A program made the translations under genes and the position numbers. Positions 24,560-32,589 of a stretch of 36,443 nucleotides of DNA are shown here, one piece after another. The first letter of the stretch is position 1; every line of letters begins with the position of its first letter. The notes under the pieces were generated by a model, which was not told the DNA's origin, made no database searches, and saw only the letters and a list, made by a program, of their open reading frames with translations. Source of the DNA: Acidobacteriaceae bacterium (GTDB taxonomy: Bacteria; Acidobacteriota; Terriglobia; Terriglobales; Acidobacteriaceae); the NCBI GenBank assembly GCA_003140075.1, contig PLIO01000272.1, positions 1 to 36,443 on the forward strand, read 5' to 3'.

Positions 24560-26089
24560 TTAATCCAGCCGGATCGGCCGGGGAGTCCAATCCAGTCCGA
24601 TCGTACCCACTTGCCGCTGAGAAATATGGCTGCATGGGCCCGTGCTCGAAGAACCTGACAACGGACACGCCGTATTGAAGCCCAGTTCGTTGAACTGATA
24701 GCTCACGAACCCACGTAAGTTACGGCCGAACTGCCGGTGGAACGCCACTCCGGCGTAGCCATAGCTGAAGCTGGTCGCGCTTACGGCCGCCCCAGGAAGC
24801 TGCAACTGGGTGTTCTTGGCATAGCCAAGGTCAGCAATCATGTCCCAGACGCGGGTCAACGGTCTTGCGGCATCGAGCTGCGCAATGTTGGTCTCCGCAC
24901 CTGCGAACAGCCCGGAGCCGCTCGTGTCATAACGCTGGCCGCTCAACGAGAGCATGGTTCGCGGGAACTTGTAGCGTAGCGAGATGCGGCCGGCAACCCC
25001 AATCCGAAGCGTACCCACCGAATTTACAGTGCCGCCTGCACTCGTACAGTCCCCCAACGTAGCCCCCGGGATGGTACATCCCTGCAGGTTTATCAGCGTA
25101 AACTGCGGCCCCGCGCTAATCAGGAAATCCATCCGCCCCGAAATCCGGTGCCCGTACATCGCCTGTATGACGTTCGAGTGAAATGCCGTACCCTCAACCG
25201 AAAAGTCAAATCCCTGGTAGCCGTAACTCAGCGCGACCTGGTCTCTCGGATTCAGGATCCGGTCATAGCCGACTTGCGCTGTTACTTCGGAACTGCCCAC
25301 GAAGGAAACGTTCACCGGCGTCGAGCCGCCAAAGAGAGAGTTCTCGTTGAGGGCCCCGTAGAAATGGACTACCCCGTACCCCGCCGCGAGCGTAACCGAT
25401 GACTTGGGCGTCAGGTTCTCGACGATATCCGCCAGTCCCAAATTCAACAGGCGCGGCACCTCCCCTACCGAGACGCCATTTCCTCCGGTGAACGAGCTGG
25501 CTTGACCGCCGAATGCGGCGGACCCCAGCATACCCGAGCCTAAGGAGCCGAGGCCGGAGTCATAAGCCCCGCTGCCACCGTAGGCGCTGAAACCGAACGT
25601 GCCCTCCGGTAGGTAGCTGACCGAGTCCCGGATCGCCAATTGCCCGCGCTTCCAATTGATCCGGTTGTCCATATCAAACTGCTGCAGTTGCTCCAGCCCG
25701 ACGCCGCCGCTGTCATAAACCACGCCCCCGATGTAATCCATCGCCACGGCGTAGTTTTTCCAGAGCTTTTGCAGGGTTAGGCTTCCCAGACCGCGTGTGA
25801 CCGCGCCGAACGACGAACCGCCCAGCGTGTCCCCCGGGTTGGAATCCGCGGACTCGCTGAAGTGCAGACCGGGCAACAGGAAACTTTCCGGGGCCGCATG
25901 GGGTTCCAGTCCGGGCTGGTCAATCGCGGAAATCGGCGGGTTCTCGCTCACCGCCGGCACCGGGTTTTCCTGCCCGAAGGCAGGCGCTGGAGGAGGCGCA
26001 GCCGGCGGGTTCTGATCCGTCTGCGCCCAGGCCACGCTAGCCCCGATCAGGGTCAGCGTTAGGGTCATCATCATGTGGCCTTTTTTCAT
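24560..26089 (-). CDS. Outer-membrane beta-barrel protein of the EPS export module
   Basis: 509 residues. I chose the ATG at 26089 because GAGGAA lies seven bases before it and a signal peptide follows (MKKGHMMMTLTLTLIGASVAWA, cleavage probably after AWA). A start at 26128 would put a charged extension before the signal. After a Pro/Ala-rich linker the protein alternates short amphipathic strands and Gly/Ser turns to the end, with a closing strand rich in Thr and Arg (IGLDWTPRPIRL), as expected of a barrel. No enzyme motif is seen. Proteins of this sort, of unknown exact role, sit in exosortase loci between the export and chain-length genes; here it may form or support the outer-membrane exit path of the EPS. 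The name is by topology and context only. Confidence 0.75.
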   Translation of the reverse strand: MKKGHMMMTLTLTLIGASVAWAQTDQNPPAAPPPAPAFGQENPVPAVSENPPISAIDQPGLEPHAAPESFLLPGLHFSESADSNPGDTLGGSSFGAVTRGLGSLTLQKLWKNYAVAMDYIGGVVYDSGGVGLEQLQQFDMDNRINWKRGQLAIRDSVSYLPEGTFGFSAYGGSGAYDSGLGSLGSGMLGSAAFGGQASSFTGGNGVSVGEVPRLLNLGLADIVENLTPKSSVTLAAGYGVVHFYGALNENSLFGGSTPVNVSFVGSSEVTAQVGYDRILNPRDQVALSYGYQGFDFSVEGTAFHSNVIQAMYGHRISGRMDFLISAGPQFTLINLQGCTIPGATLGDCTSAGGTVNSVGTLRIGVAGRISLRYKFPRTMLSLSGQRYDTSGSGLFAGAETNIAQLDAARPLTRVWDMIADLGYAKNTQLQLPGAAVSATSFSYGYAGVAFHRQFGRNLRGFVSYQFNELGFNTACPLSGSSSTGPCSHISQRQVGTIGLDWTPRPIRLD

Positions 26090-26172
26090 CTGGGTTCCTC
26101 TTCGACGTCTTTCTCCATCCTTACGCACGGGTCTTACCGAACAGTCTCACAGGACGGTCTTACGGCACGTTC

Positions 26173-26802
26173 TTACGGAACAACGATCGTGTCTCCCGGT
26201 TTGAGCGTGATATTTGGCTGATCGCCCCGGCCCTTGATTGCGTCTTTGTAGTTAAACGGCATCTTCGTTTGCTTGCCGTCCTGCACGCGCAGCAGGTAAA
26301 TCGCCTTCAGGTTGGCAAACTGCGTGAACCCCGCGGTCGACAACGCCTGCAGGACCGTCATACCGGGCAATAGTGCCATCGGGCCGGTATGCAACACCTC
26401 GCCTAGTACGTAAATCCGCTGGCTGTTCATCGCCGTCACCACCACGGTAACGCGCGGATCGGCCATGTATTTCTTCAGCTTGTCATGGATCGAGATCCCG
26501 AGTTGCATGGGCGTCATACCTGCCGCCTGCACATCATCCAGCAATGGCATGGAAATCTTGCCGTCGGGCCGCACCGGCAGCGTGACGCTCATGTCGGGTT
26601 CTTTCCACACCGAGATGCGCAGCGTATCGTCCGCCCCGATCATGTAGTCCGATGGAACCCCAGGGCCGGACGCCTGAACTTCCGGCACGGCAGCCTTCGC
26701 CGGCTTCGCGGGCGCCGCATCATCTGCGTCGTCTTGCGCCCACATGCCCACGGCCGCCAGCCCCAACAGCGCCAGGCAGGCAAGCTTCATTGCTCTCTTC
26801 AT
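26173..26802 (-). CDS. Polysaccharide export protein (Wza-type, SLBB domain)
   Basis: 209 residues with GAGGAG five to six bases before the ATG and a signal peptide (MKRAMKLACLALLGLAAVGMWAQ, cleaved near the A-Q). There is no lipobox Cys at the cleavage point. The Poly_export domain (about 50-125) begins YMIGADDTLRISVWKEPDMS and has VRPDGKISMPLLDDVQAAG. A single SLBB domain follows, IYVLGEVLHTGPMALLPGMTVLQALSTAGG-like, then LKPGDTIVVP at the end. The size fits the short exosortase-linked export proteins (TIGR03027 type) rather than full-length Wza. It should form the periplasmic or outer-membrane part of the export channel together with the beta-barrel encoded next. Confidence 0.9.
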   Translation of the reverse strand: MKRAMKLACLALLGLAAVGMWAQDDADDAAPAKPAKAAVPEVQASGPGVPSDYMIGADDTLRISVWKEPDMSVTLPVRPDGKISMPLLDDVQAAGMTPMQLGISIHDKLKKYMADPRVTVVVTAMNSQRIYVLGEVLHTGPMALLPGMTVLQALSTAGFTQFANLKAIYLLRVQDGKQTKMPFNYKDAIKGRGDQPNITLKPGDTIVVP

Positions 26803-26818
26803 GTGCTCTCCTCTGCAG

Positions 26819-27772
26819 CTAAGAGGCTCGGTATTCGGAGCATCCCATCTGTTTGAGCTTGTACAGCAATGCCTTGTAACTGATTTGCAACTCCTCCGCG
26901 GCCCTCCGCCGGTTCCAGCGAGTACGGGTCAGAGTCCGCAGAATCAGCTCTTTCTCCGCTTCGCGGGAAGCCGCACGCGCCGCCTGCTTCAGCGAAACTC
27001 GGCCGCCGTTGCTTCCTCCATCCGTCCGCCGCAGCATGGCGCGCAAACCGCCCATGGCAAGAGTTTCATCTCCCAGAGCCACAATCGCCTTGGCCGCGTT
27101 TTCCAGTTCCCGCACGTTCCCCGGCCACGAATATTCCTCAAACAAGCGCAGGGTCTCTTCACTCAGTGCCGGGACCGCACGCTGAAAATCCCGCCCGTAT
27201 TTCCGCAGAAAATGTCTCATCAGGACGGGGATATCTTCCCGGCGTTGGCGCAGCGGCGGCAGCCGCAAACACACTCCGCTGATCCGGTAATACAAATCCT
27301 CGCGGAGATTCCCTGCTCTCACTTCCGCCTCCAGGTCGCGAGCGCTTCCGCAGATCAGCCGAGCCATACCCGGCGAGCGGCCTCCATTCGTATTCCCTCG
27401 CGTCAAGGCCTGCAGCAATTGTGCCTGCCCCTTCGCGCCCAGATCTGCCAGTTCCTCCACAAAAACCGTGCCTTCGCCAAGCAGCCCTTGCGGGCCGCCA
27501 GAATCTTCAAACTTGCCGGACTCCAGCGTGGCGCAAGCAACCACTCGAAATGCCTGTCCTGTCCGCCGCGAGAGCTCGTGAACCCGCAGAGCCGTCGTTT
27601 TCTTGCCCGCACCGCGTTCTGCCAGCAGCAGCACCGGAACCTCGCTCTGCGCGACTTCCAGAATCACTGCTTCCACGCTCCGCATGCTCGGGCTGACACT
27701 CTCTACGAACTCGAGATTGCCAGTCATCGCGGCCCGCATGTTTTCCACAACTGGGCGGAAATCTGATTCCAT
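26819..27772 (-). CDS. Atypical NtrC-family regulator lacking GAFTGA and receiver domain
   Basis: 317 residues, first gene of the long minus-strand run. Residues 20-235 match the AAA+ domain of sigma-54 activators: a Walker A-like AERGAGKKT (51-59), Walker B-like VFVEEL (103-108), LREDLYYRISGV with Arg finger, PLRQRREDIP and YSWPGNVRELENA. The C-terminus (about 283-312) is a Fis-type helix-turn-helix (NRRRAAEELQISYKALLYKLK). Two parts are missing: there is no receiver domain, and the segment that should carry GAFTGA is reduced to about 20 residues between VVACATLE and GTVFVEE. Both Walker motifs are altered (first Gly to Ala; Asp to Glu). It may therefore bind DNA without activating sigma-54. 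The ATG at 27772 has AAAAGG seven bases upstream; an upstream start at 27856 is less likely. Confidence 0.8.
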   Translation of the reverse strand: MESDFRPVVENMRAAMTGNLEFVESVSPSMRSVEAVILEVAQSEVPVLLLAERGAGKKTTALRVHELSRRTGQAFRVVACATLESGKFEDSGGPQGLLGEGTVFVEELADLGAKGQAQLLQALTRGNTNGGRSPGMARLICGSARDLEAEVRAGNLREDLYYRISGVCLRLPPLRQRREDIPVLMRHFLRKYGRDFQRAVPALSEETLRLFEEYSWPGNVRELENAAKAIVALGDETLAMGGLRAMLRRTDGGSNGGRVSLKQAARAASREAEKELILRTLTRTRWNRRRAAEELQISYKALLYKLKQMGCSEYRAS

Positions 27773-27938
27773 CTTACGGCCTTTTTCCACCGGCGTACCA
27801 CACTCGTAAATGTCCCCTGGGAAGACTACGGGCTGTACCAGCACGGCGAGTACCATCCTTGTTCTCCGCGAGGAAACTCAGCTTTACTCGCTTAGCGTCT
27901 TATTTTCAATAGTTTATCAGCCAGAACCCGGCTCAAGA

Positions 27939-27961
27939 AGAACAAAAAGCTTCTGTTCTTA
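27939..27961. promoter_or_regulatory. Candidate operator palindrome upstream of the EPS regulator
   Basis: AAGAACA (27939-27945) and TGTTCTT (27955-27961) form perfect 7-base arms with a nine-base spacer, 16 bases centre to centre, a spacing that suits a dimeric helix-turn-helix protein. It lies between the divergent regulator and exosortase genes. The Fis-type regulator encoded alongside is the natural candidate ligand; this is inference. Confidence 0.4.
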
Positions 27962-28154
27962 CCCCACTGCGTTCCGCACAAAAGAGAAAGTATTTGCTCA
28001 ATCGATAGTAACCATCTGCGTCAAGCCACCGTTCTACGCAGAGGAAATAGTGCCCGCTCGTTTCCTCCTCAGGGAATGGCGATGAACGCGGACCACGTGC
28101 ATTCCTTTACTGCGCCTGCCAGGCGAACTAAGGTGAGAGGTTCTCGGGTTGCGA

Positions 28155-28183
28155 TTGCGGACCCTCACCACTTCGCTTATGCT
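28155..28183 (+). promoter_or_regulatory. Possible sigma-70 promoter for exosortase-epsI
   Basis: TTGCGG (28155-28160) and TATGCT (28178-28183) are separated by 17 bases, about 40 bases upstream of the exosortase start. The -10 matches four of six consensus bases and the -35 three of six. Identified by eye only. Confidence 0.3.
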
Positions 28184-28224
28184 GGACGGCATTCCTGATA
28201 GATTAAAATAGAGGCTTCCTTATT

Positions 28225-29118
28225 TTGAGCCACGTGTTGCAAGCCGAGCAACCACCTGCGCCAGCACTCGTCGCCGATCCGGCAGGGCCGTCTCTGTGGC
28301 AAACGGTCGTGCTCACGGCGCTCTTGTTTTGGTTGTACATGCCTACTCTTGCCCACTTGGTCGGACAGTGGTGGCAGGACCCAAATTTCTCCCACGGTTT
28401 CTTCGTTCCCCTCTTCGCAGCCTTTGTCGTTTGGCAGGAACGGACCAAGCTGGCTGGCCTCACCCTGCGCCCCTCCTGGTGGGGACTGCCGTTCTTGGGC
28501 TTTGGACTGTCCCTTCTCGTCGTTGGTCAGATGGGCGCGGAGCTTTTCCTTTCTCGTTTGTCACTGCTGATTGTGCTGGCTGGCTTGATCGTGCTCTTTT
28601 GCGGTTGGAGCTTCTTCCGCGCTCTTCTGTTTCCCTGGGCGTTCCTGCTGCTGATGATCCCCATTCCAGCTATTGTCTTCAACCAGATTACCTTTCCCCT
28701 GCAGTTGCTGGCCTCGCAGGTTGCCAGTACGGTGTTGCCCTGGCTGGGCGTGCCTGTCTTGCGGGAAGGCAACGTCATCGTTCTTCCGGCCATGGCTTTG
28801 GAAGTGGCAGACGCATGCAGCGGTATTCGCTCTCTAATGTCCCTCGCGACCCTCGCCGTGATCTACGGCTATCTCATGGAGCGTAAAATCGCTGTACGAG
28901 TTCTGTTGGCTGTGGCTTCGCTTCCCATCGCCGTCGCCGCCAACAGCTTCCGCGTCGTGATCACAGGACTGCTTGTTCAATACTGGGACCCGGATAAGGC
29001 ACAAGGCTTCTTCCACGAATTTCAGGGATGGCTCATGTTCGTCGCATCGCTGCTCATGCTCTATCTTCTGCATCGCCTCATTCGCATTTTCTGGCCGGAG
29101 GAAGGCGCGGAATCATGA
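28225..29118 (+). CDS. xrtA: Exosortase (XrtA/EpsH family)
   Basis: 297 residues, eight or so membrane segments, from a TTG start with GAGG ten bases upstream. The family's catalytic residues are all visible: C198 in EVADACSGIRSL, R243 in ANSFRVV and H264 in GFFHEFQGWL. The early loop NFSHGFFVPLFAAFVVW is also characteristic. Exosortases are the proposed transpeptidases that cut PEP-CTERM proteins at the inner membrane and pass them to the surface with the EPS. The A-type assignment rests on company: the ATPase, BY-kinase, Wzz-type, export and priming-transferase genes of XrtA loci lie divergently beside it. No PEP-CTERM substrate is in the window. Its stop overlaps the epsI start in an ATGA junction. 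Confidence 0.9.
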   Translation: MSHVLQAEQPPAPALVADPAGPSLWQTVVLTALLFWLYMPTLAHLVGQWWQDPNFSHGFFVPLFAAFVVWQERTKLAGLTLRPSWWGLPFLGFGLSLLVVGQMGAELFLSRLSLLIVLAGLIVLFCGWSFFRALLFPWAFLLLMIPIPAIVFNQITFPLQLLASQVASTVLPWLGVPVLREGNVIVLPAMALEVADACSGIRSLMSLATLAVIYGYLMERKIAVRVLLAVASLPIAVAANSFRVVITGLLVQYWDPDKAQGFFHEFQGWLMFVASLLMLYLLHRLIRIFWPEEGAES

Positions 29119-29768
29119 AGCCACTCCGCACCTTGCGTTTCATTCTCGCTGCCACTTTAATCGCGCTCACGGCGATTCTGCTGCAGGCGCGCGGACGCAC
29201 CGAGATCATTCCCTCGGGCTTGCCGCTTTCGTCTTTTCCCGCGCAACTCGGAAACTGGAGCGGTAAAGAAATCCCCCTGGATAAGGAAACTCTCGACGTT
29301 TTGGGACCGGGCGACTTCTTGGTCCGCGGCTACCAGGACCCGGACAGTAGCCTGCCCTATGTCGATCTGTTCCTCGCGTATTTTCCCAGCCAGCGCGCCG
29401 GCGACACTATCCATTCTCCTAAACACTGTTTGCCCGGCGCCGGATGGACCCCCGAAGAGAATGATCGCGTTACGCTTTCACTGCCCGGCCATGGACCTTT
29501 CCCGGCCAATCGCTATGTCATCTCGAAAGCCGGTGCGCGCAAGCTGGTCTTGTATTGGTATTGGGCTCACGATCGCGGTGTGGCCAGCGAATACTGGGCT
29601 AAATTTTATCTGGTGAAAGACTCGATTCGCATGAACCGCAGCGACGGCGCTCTGGTGCGCATTACCGCAGACATGCTTCCCGGCGAGACGCCCGACGACG
29701 CCGAGCGGCGTCTTCTCCCCTTTGCCTCCGACGTGGTCCCGCTGCTCAATAACTACATTCCGCGCTGA
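29115..29768 (+). CDS. epsI: EpsI-family protein (exosortase partner)
   Basis: 217 residues. The ATG at 29115 overlaps the exosortase stop; an earlier in-frame start would lie inside that gene. An N-terminal membrane anchor (LRFILAATLIALTAILL) is followed by a periplasmic domain with the family hallmark HSPKHCLPGAGW (100-111, Cys105), then VLYWYWAHDR and EYWAKFYLVKDSIRMNRSDGALVR. EpsI is found directly downstream of, or fused to, exosortases. Its exact job is not known, but it is thought to assist EPS or PEP-CTERM processing at the outer face of the inner membrane. The tight coupling to the exosortase gene indicates balanced production of the two. Confidence 0.9.
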   Translation: MKPLRTLRFILAATLIALTAILLQARGRTEIIPSGLPLSSFPAQLGNWSGKEIPLDKETLDVLGPGDFLVRGYQDPDSSLPYVDLFLAYFPSQRAGDTIHSPKHCLPGAGWTPEENDRVTLSLPGHGPFPANRYVISKAGARKLVLYWYWAHDRGVASEYWAKFYLVKDSIRMNRSDGALVRITADMLPGETPDDAERRLLPFASDVVPLLNNYIPR

Positions 29769-29776
29769 TCAACGGG

Positions 29777-29798
29777 CCGGATCCAATCTGCGATCCGG
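29777..29798. terminator. Stem-loop between convergent epsI and fkbM-type genes
   Basis: CCGGATC (29777-29783) and GATCCGG (29792-29798) form a perfect 7-bp stem with an eight-base loop in the gap between two convergent genes. There is no clear T-run on either side, so a bidirectional terminator role is likely by position only. Confidence 0.4.
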
Positions 29799-29835
29799 AA
29801 TCTCTGAAAATCAGTAACGCTCTCAGGCAGCCTTT

Positions 29836-30720
29836 TCAGGGCCGTGCGTCGGTAAGGCTTTCCACCACGTGCTGTGGTTCCCTCGCCAGCGCCGCCAGGT
29901 GTTCCGCTGCCAGAAAGAAGTAGTTCTGGCTGCGCTCGCCCCGTTTTCGCGGGACAAGCGTCTCCCCGTTGAACCAATAGGGATCCAATCCCTCCGCACG
30001 CAACAGCGCAAACGTTTCAAATGCCGTGGAAGTAGGGTCATCCGGGTCGGGGTTAACTTCGATCAGCATCGCCGGACGCGAAGCACGAATCATCCGCAAT
30101 GCGCCTCGCAACACCGCAAGCTCGTGATAGTTGGCATCGCATTTAACGAACGCGATCCGCGGAGCAGACCCGCGTTCGTCAAAGAAGTTATCGAGCCCTC
30201 TGCTTCGCACCTGGATTTCCCGCCAGTCGGGATTGGATTTGGCGGTTTTGACCTGCGCGTCATACCAACATTCACTTCCCCAACGATAAGTTGGGATGAC
30301 CATCGTCGTGGTCTTTTCGATGTCCGAAAGAGCAAAATTCAACACTTCGACATTGCTGAGACCGAGCTTGCGCACATTGTTGCTCAGAAAATCAAAGGTC
30401 TGTGGAATCGGTTCGAATGCATATACGTGCCCCGTTGGCCCGACACTGCGCGACAACAGCCGGCTGTATAGCCCAATGTTAGCGCCGACATCGAGGACGC
30501 TGTCTCCCGGAGAAATCAACCGCTCAGCCACCGCAGCATCTCTCTCCAGCCAATCCCCCGGAGTGTTTTTCATCAGATACGCGTAATAGCTCTTCTTAAC
30601 CCGGTGCATCACGCTGTCGGGGAGCACGCGTGCCGCTACACGGCCGGCCATCACCTTGGGATTCCACTCCGACTCCGTGCTCAATAACCTTCGGACAATC
30701 GACTCACGCTGGGTTGCCAT
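29836..30720 (-). CDS. FkbM-family SAM-dependent methyltransferase
   Basis: 294 residues. The SAM-binding motif I is SVLDVGANIGLYSRLLSR (about 74-91), followed by VYAFEPIPQTFDFLSNNV, VEVLNFALSD, LDNFFDERG and IAFVKCDANYHELAVLRGA, then LIEVNPDP. This order is that of FkbM methyltransferases, which O-methylate sugars or other hydroxyls in glycan and polyketide loci. In most FkbM proteins the fourth motif reads 'IKIDVEG.E'; here it is VKCDANYHE, a variation that keeps the Asp. GGGAG and GAGG lie just upstream of the ATG at 30720. It probably decorates the EPS but is not part of either operon beside it. Confidence 0.85.
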   Translation of the reverse strand: MATQRESIVRRLLSTESEWNPKVMAGRVAARVLPDSVMHRVKKSYYAYLMKNTPGDWLERDAAVAERLISPGDSVLDVGANIGLYSRLLSRSVGPTGHVYAFEPIPQTFDFLSNNVRKLGLSNVEVLNFALSDIEKTTTMVIPTYRWGSECWYDAQVKTAKSNPDWREIQVRSRGLDNFFDERGSAPRIAFVKCDANYHELAVLRGALRMIRASRPAMLIEVNPDPDDPTSTAFETFALLRAEGLDPYWFNGETLVPRKRGERSQNYFFLAAEHLAALAREPQHVVESLTDARP

Positions 30721-31010
30721 GTGCTCCCGACCTCATTGCCAGACTGGTCCTGGCCGAAATTTCTTTCCGTCCCGACGTCAAACGAAATTCCTCTTCGGCA
30801 TCAAACCGCACTATTTTACGCCCATTCCGGCCGTTCGGGCATTGTTAGAGTACGTCTCGTTGAATCAACTGCATTTTCAGCAAATCGCACTTTCATCTTG
30901 CTCCCAGCCCGCATCGGTGTTATTCCTGACTCGCTTTACTCGCTTGCGACACACCGATCACGAAATGCCGAGCGCGACTTTGGCTGTTAACCTGACCCTG
31001 GGGCACACGA
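30721..31010. other. Divergent intergenic region without recognised elements
   Basis: 290 bases between the FkbM-type gene and the permease gene. I see no gene, strong promoter, riboswitch or stable hairpin by eye; several short frames are open but have no ribosome binding site or recognisable product. It must contain promoters for both flanking genes. Confidence 0.4.
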
Positions 31011-32492
31011 TTGCCTGACCCGAACGCGGACATCGACCCGCCGCACCGACCGTTGCTTTCCCCCGGCGTCTCCATCGCTGATGCCGAAGATCCCAACCGT
31101 CCCAAGCGCGTGCTCGGCTTCCGTGATCTAGTCCTGTTCTACGTGGTCACCGGCATCAGCCTGCGCTGGATCGCCACCGCCGCCGCGGCCGGCCCCAGTT
31201 CCATCGTCATCTGGATCGGCGCCTGGCTCTGCTTCTACACCCCTCTCGCACTCTCCGTGCTCGAACTTTCTTCCCGCTATCCCAGCGAAGGCGGCCTCTA
31301 CGTTTGGAGCAAGCGAGCCTTCGGAGACTTTTCCGGCTTCATGTCCGCCTGGACCTACTGGACCAGCAACCTTCCTTATTTCCCCGCCGTCCTCTATTTC
31401 GCCGCCAGCAACATCCTCTTCATGCGCCAGAACGCCTGGGCACATCTCTCGAACAACGCCACGTTCTACATTGTTTTCTCTCTGCTAACGCTGGCCGCCG
31501 CCACGCTGATGAACATCGTCGGGCTCGACGTCGGCAAATGGCTGCATAATGTCGGCGCACTCGCCATGTGGATCCCCGTGGGCATCGTCATCGTGATGGG
31601 ATTGATCGCCTGGCATCGCTATGGCTCGGCCACCTCGTTTACCGTGCATTCGATGACCCCCAGCACCCACTTCAATGACATTATTTTCTGGTCAGTGCTG
31701 ACCTTCGCCTTCGGTGGCTGCGAAACCGCTTCCTTCATGGGAGAAGAAATCAAGAATCCCCGCCGCTCGATTCCCTTCGCATTGTTGTTCGGTGGCGCGA
31801 CGGTCGCCTTTTGTTACATAGTCGGAACAGCCGCGATACTTCTCGCATTGCCCGCAAGTGAAGTCAGCAATCTGCAAGGATTAGTGCAGGCCATCTCGAA
31901 AACCGCATCCCGCATGGGTTTCCCCGGAGTGTTGCCGGTCGCCGCATTCCTGATCGCACTCAGCAACATCGGCGCCGCCGGAGCCTACCTTGCCGCCGTC
32001 GCTCGCTTGCCCTTCGTAGCCGGCCTCGACCGCTTCCTCCCGCCAGCCTTCGGCGCTCTGCACCCGCGCTGGAAAACTCCGTGGGTCGCTTTGCTCACCC
32101 AGTTTGTTCTCGGCGCGCTCTTCATCTTTCTCGGACAAGCCGGAACCAGCGTCAAAGGCGCCTACGACGTTCTGGTCAGCATGGGCGTAATCGTCTACTT
32201 CATTCCCTACCTCTATCTCTTCGCAGCAATGATCAAGCTGCAGCGCGACCCCGCTGGGCCGGAAGTAATTCGAGTGCCCGGAGGAAGCGCAGTGGCGAAG
32301 TTGGTGGCGACCATCGGATTTGTCACGACCACGCTGACCATCGTCTTATCCCTGATTCCGCAGCCGGATGAACCCAACAAGCCGCTGGCGCTGGTGAAAA
32401 TCATTGGAGGAACCGGCGCTCTCGTGCTGGTGGGAGTATGGCTCTACTTATCAGGAAAGCGGCGAGCGGCGAAGGCGCCTCTGCAAAAGTGA
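31011..32492 (+). CDS. APC-superfamily amino acid/amine permease
   Basis: 493 residues with about twelve membrane segments. The N-terminal unit FRDLVLFYVVTGISLRWIATAAAAGPSS and the YPSEGGLYVWSKRAFGDFSGFMSAW segment are typical of APC transporters of the glutamate:GABA-antiporter-like group, where the Gly-rich first helix and the P-x-E-G-G-x-Y motif line the substrate path. A later segment GGCETASFMGEEIKNPRRSIPFA is also characteristic. The substrate cannot be told from sequence. The frame is closed by a stop at 30993-30995, so the TTG at 31011, with GGGG seven bases upstream, is the first possible start. There is no sign of a functional tie to the EPS genes. Confidence 0.85.
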   Translation: MPDPNADIDPPHRPLLSPGVSIADAEDPNRPKRVLGFRDLVLFYVVTGISLRWIATAAAAGPSSIVIWIGAWLCFYTPLALSVLELSSRYPSEGGLYVWSKRAFGDFSGFMSAWTYWTSNLPYFPAVLYFAASNILFMRQNAWAHLSNNATFYIVFSLLTLAAATLMNIVGLDVGKWLHNVGALAMWIPVGIVIVMGLIAWHRYGSATSFTVHSMTPSTHFNDIIFWSVLTFAFGGCETASFMGEEIKNPRRSIPFALLFGGATVAFCYIVGTAAILLALPASEVSNLQGLVQAISKTASRMGFPGVLPVAAFLIALSNIGAAGAYLAAVARLPFVAGLDRFLPPAFGALHPRWKTPWVALLTQFVLGALFIFLGQAGTSVKGAYDVLVSMGVIVYFIPYLYLFAAMIKLQRDPAGPEVIRVPGGSAVAKLVATIGFVTTTLTIVLSLIPQPDEPNKPLALVKIIGGTGALVLVGVWLYLSGKRRAAKAPLQK

Positions 32493-32504
32493 TGCGCAAG
32501 AACG

Positions 32505-32552
32505 ATGTGGGGACAGCCGCCCTCGACTGTCCACCGGGCAAAGCCCGGCCTG
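32505..32552 (+). repeat. Double-hairpin repeat, left copy (REP-like)
   Basis: The copy contains two consecutive palindromes: GGACAGCCG-CCCT-CGACTGTCC (one mismatch) and a perfect CCGGGC-AAA-GCCCGG. It matches 40 of 43 bases of the copy at 33495-33537 in the same orientation, and the three differences are all A/G. It lies between the permease gene and the toxin-antitoxin module. Confidence 0.75.
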
Positions 32553-32589
32553 GACTGAGATTGCCCACCACACCCAGCGGATTCCGATA

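Larger units (their letters stand above)
27773..28224. other. Divergent intergenic region between regulator and exosortase genes
   Basis: A gap of 452 bases with no convincing gene. It holds a candidate operator palindrome (27939-27961) and a possible sigma-70 promoter for the exosortase gene (28155-28183). On the minus strand TTGAAA, 17 bases, TAAAGC might serve the regulator operon but is weak. I see no sigma-54 promoter of the form TGGCAC-N5-TTGC. Confidence 0.5.

Noticed and set aside
28204-28209. TAAAAT as a -10 element close to the exosortase start
   Set aside because: No matching -35 at 16-18 bases, and it would leave a very short leader; the site at 28155-28183 is better spaced.
27773-28224. 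Sigma-54 promoter upstream of the exosortase or regulator genes
   Set aside because: I looked for TGGCAC-N5-TTGC on both strands and found no acceptable match, which fits the regulator's missing GAFTGA.
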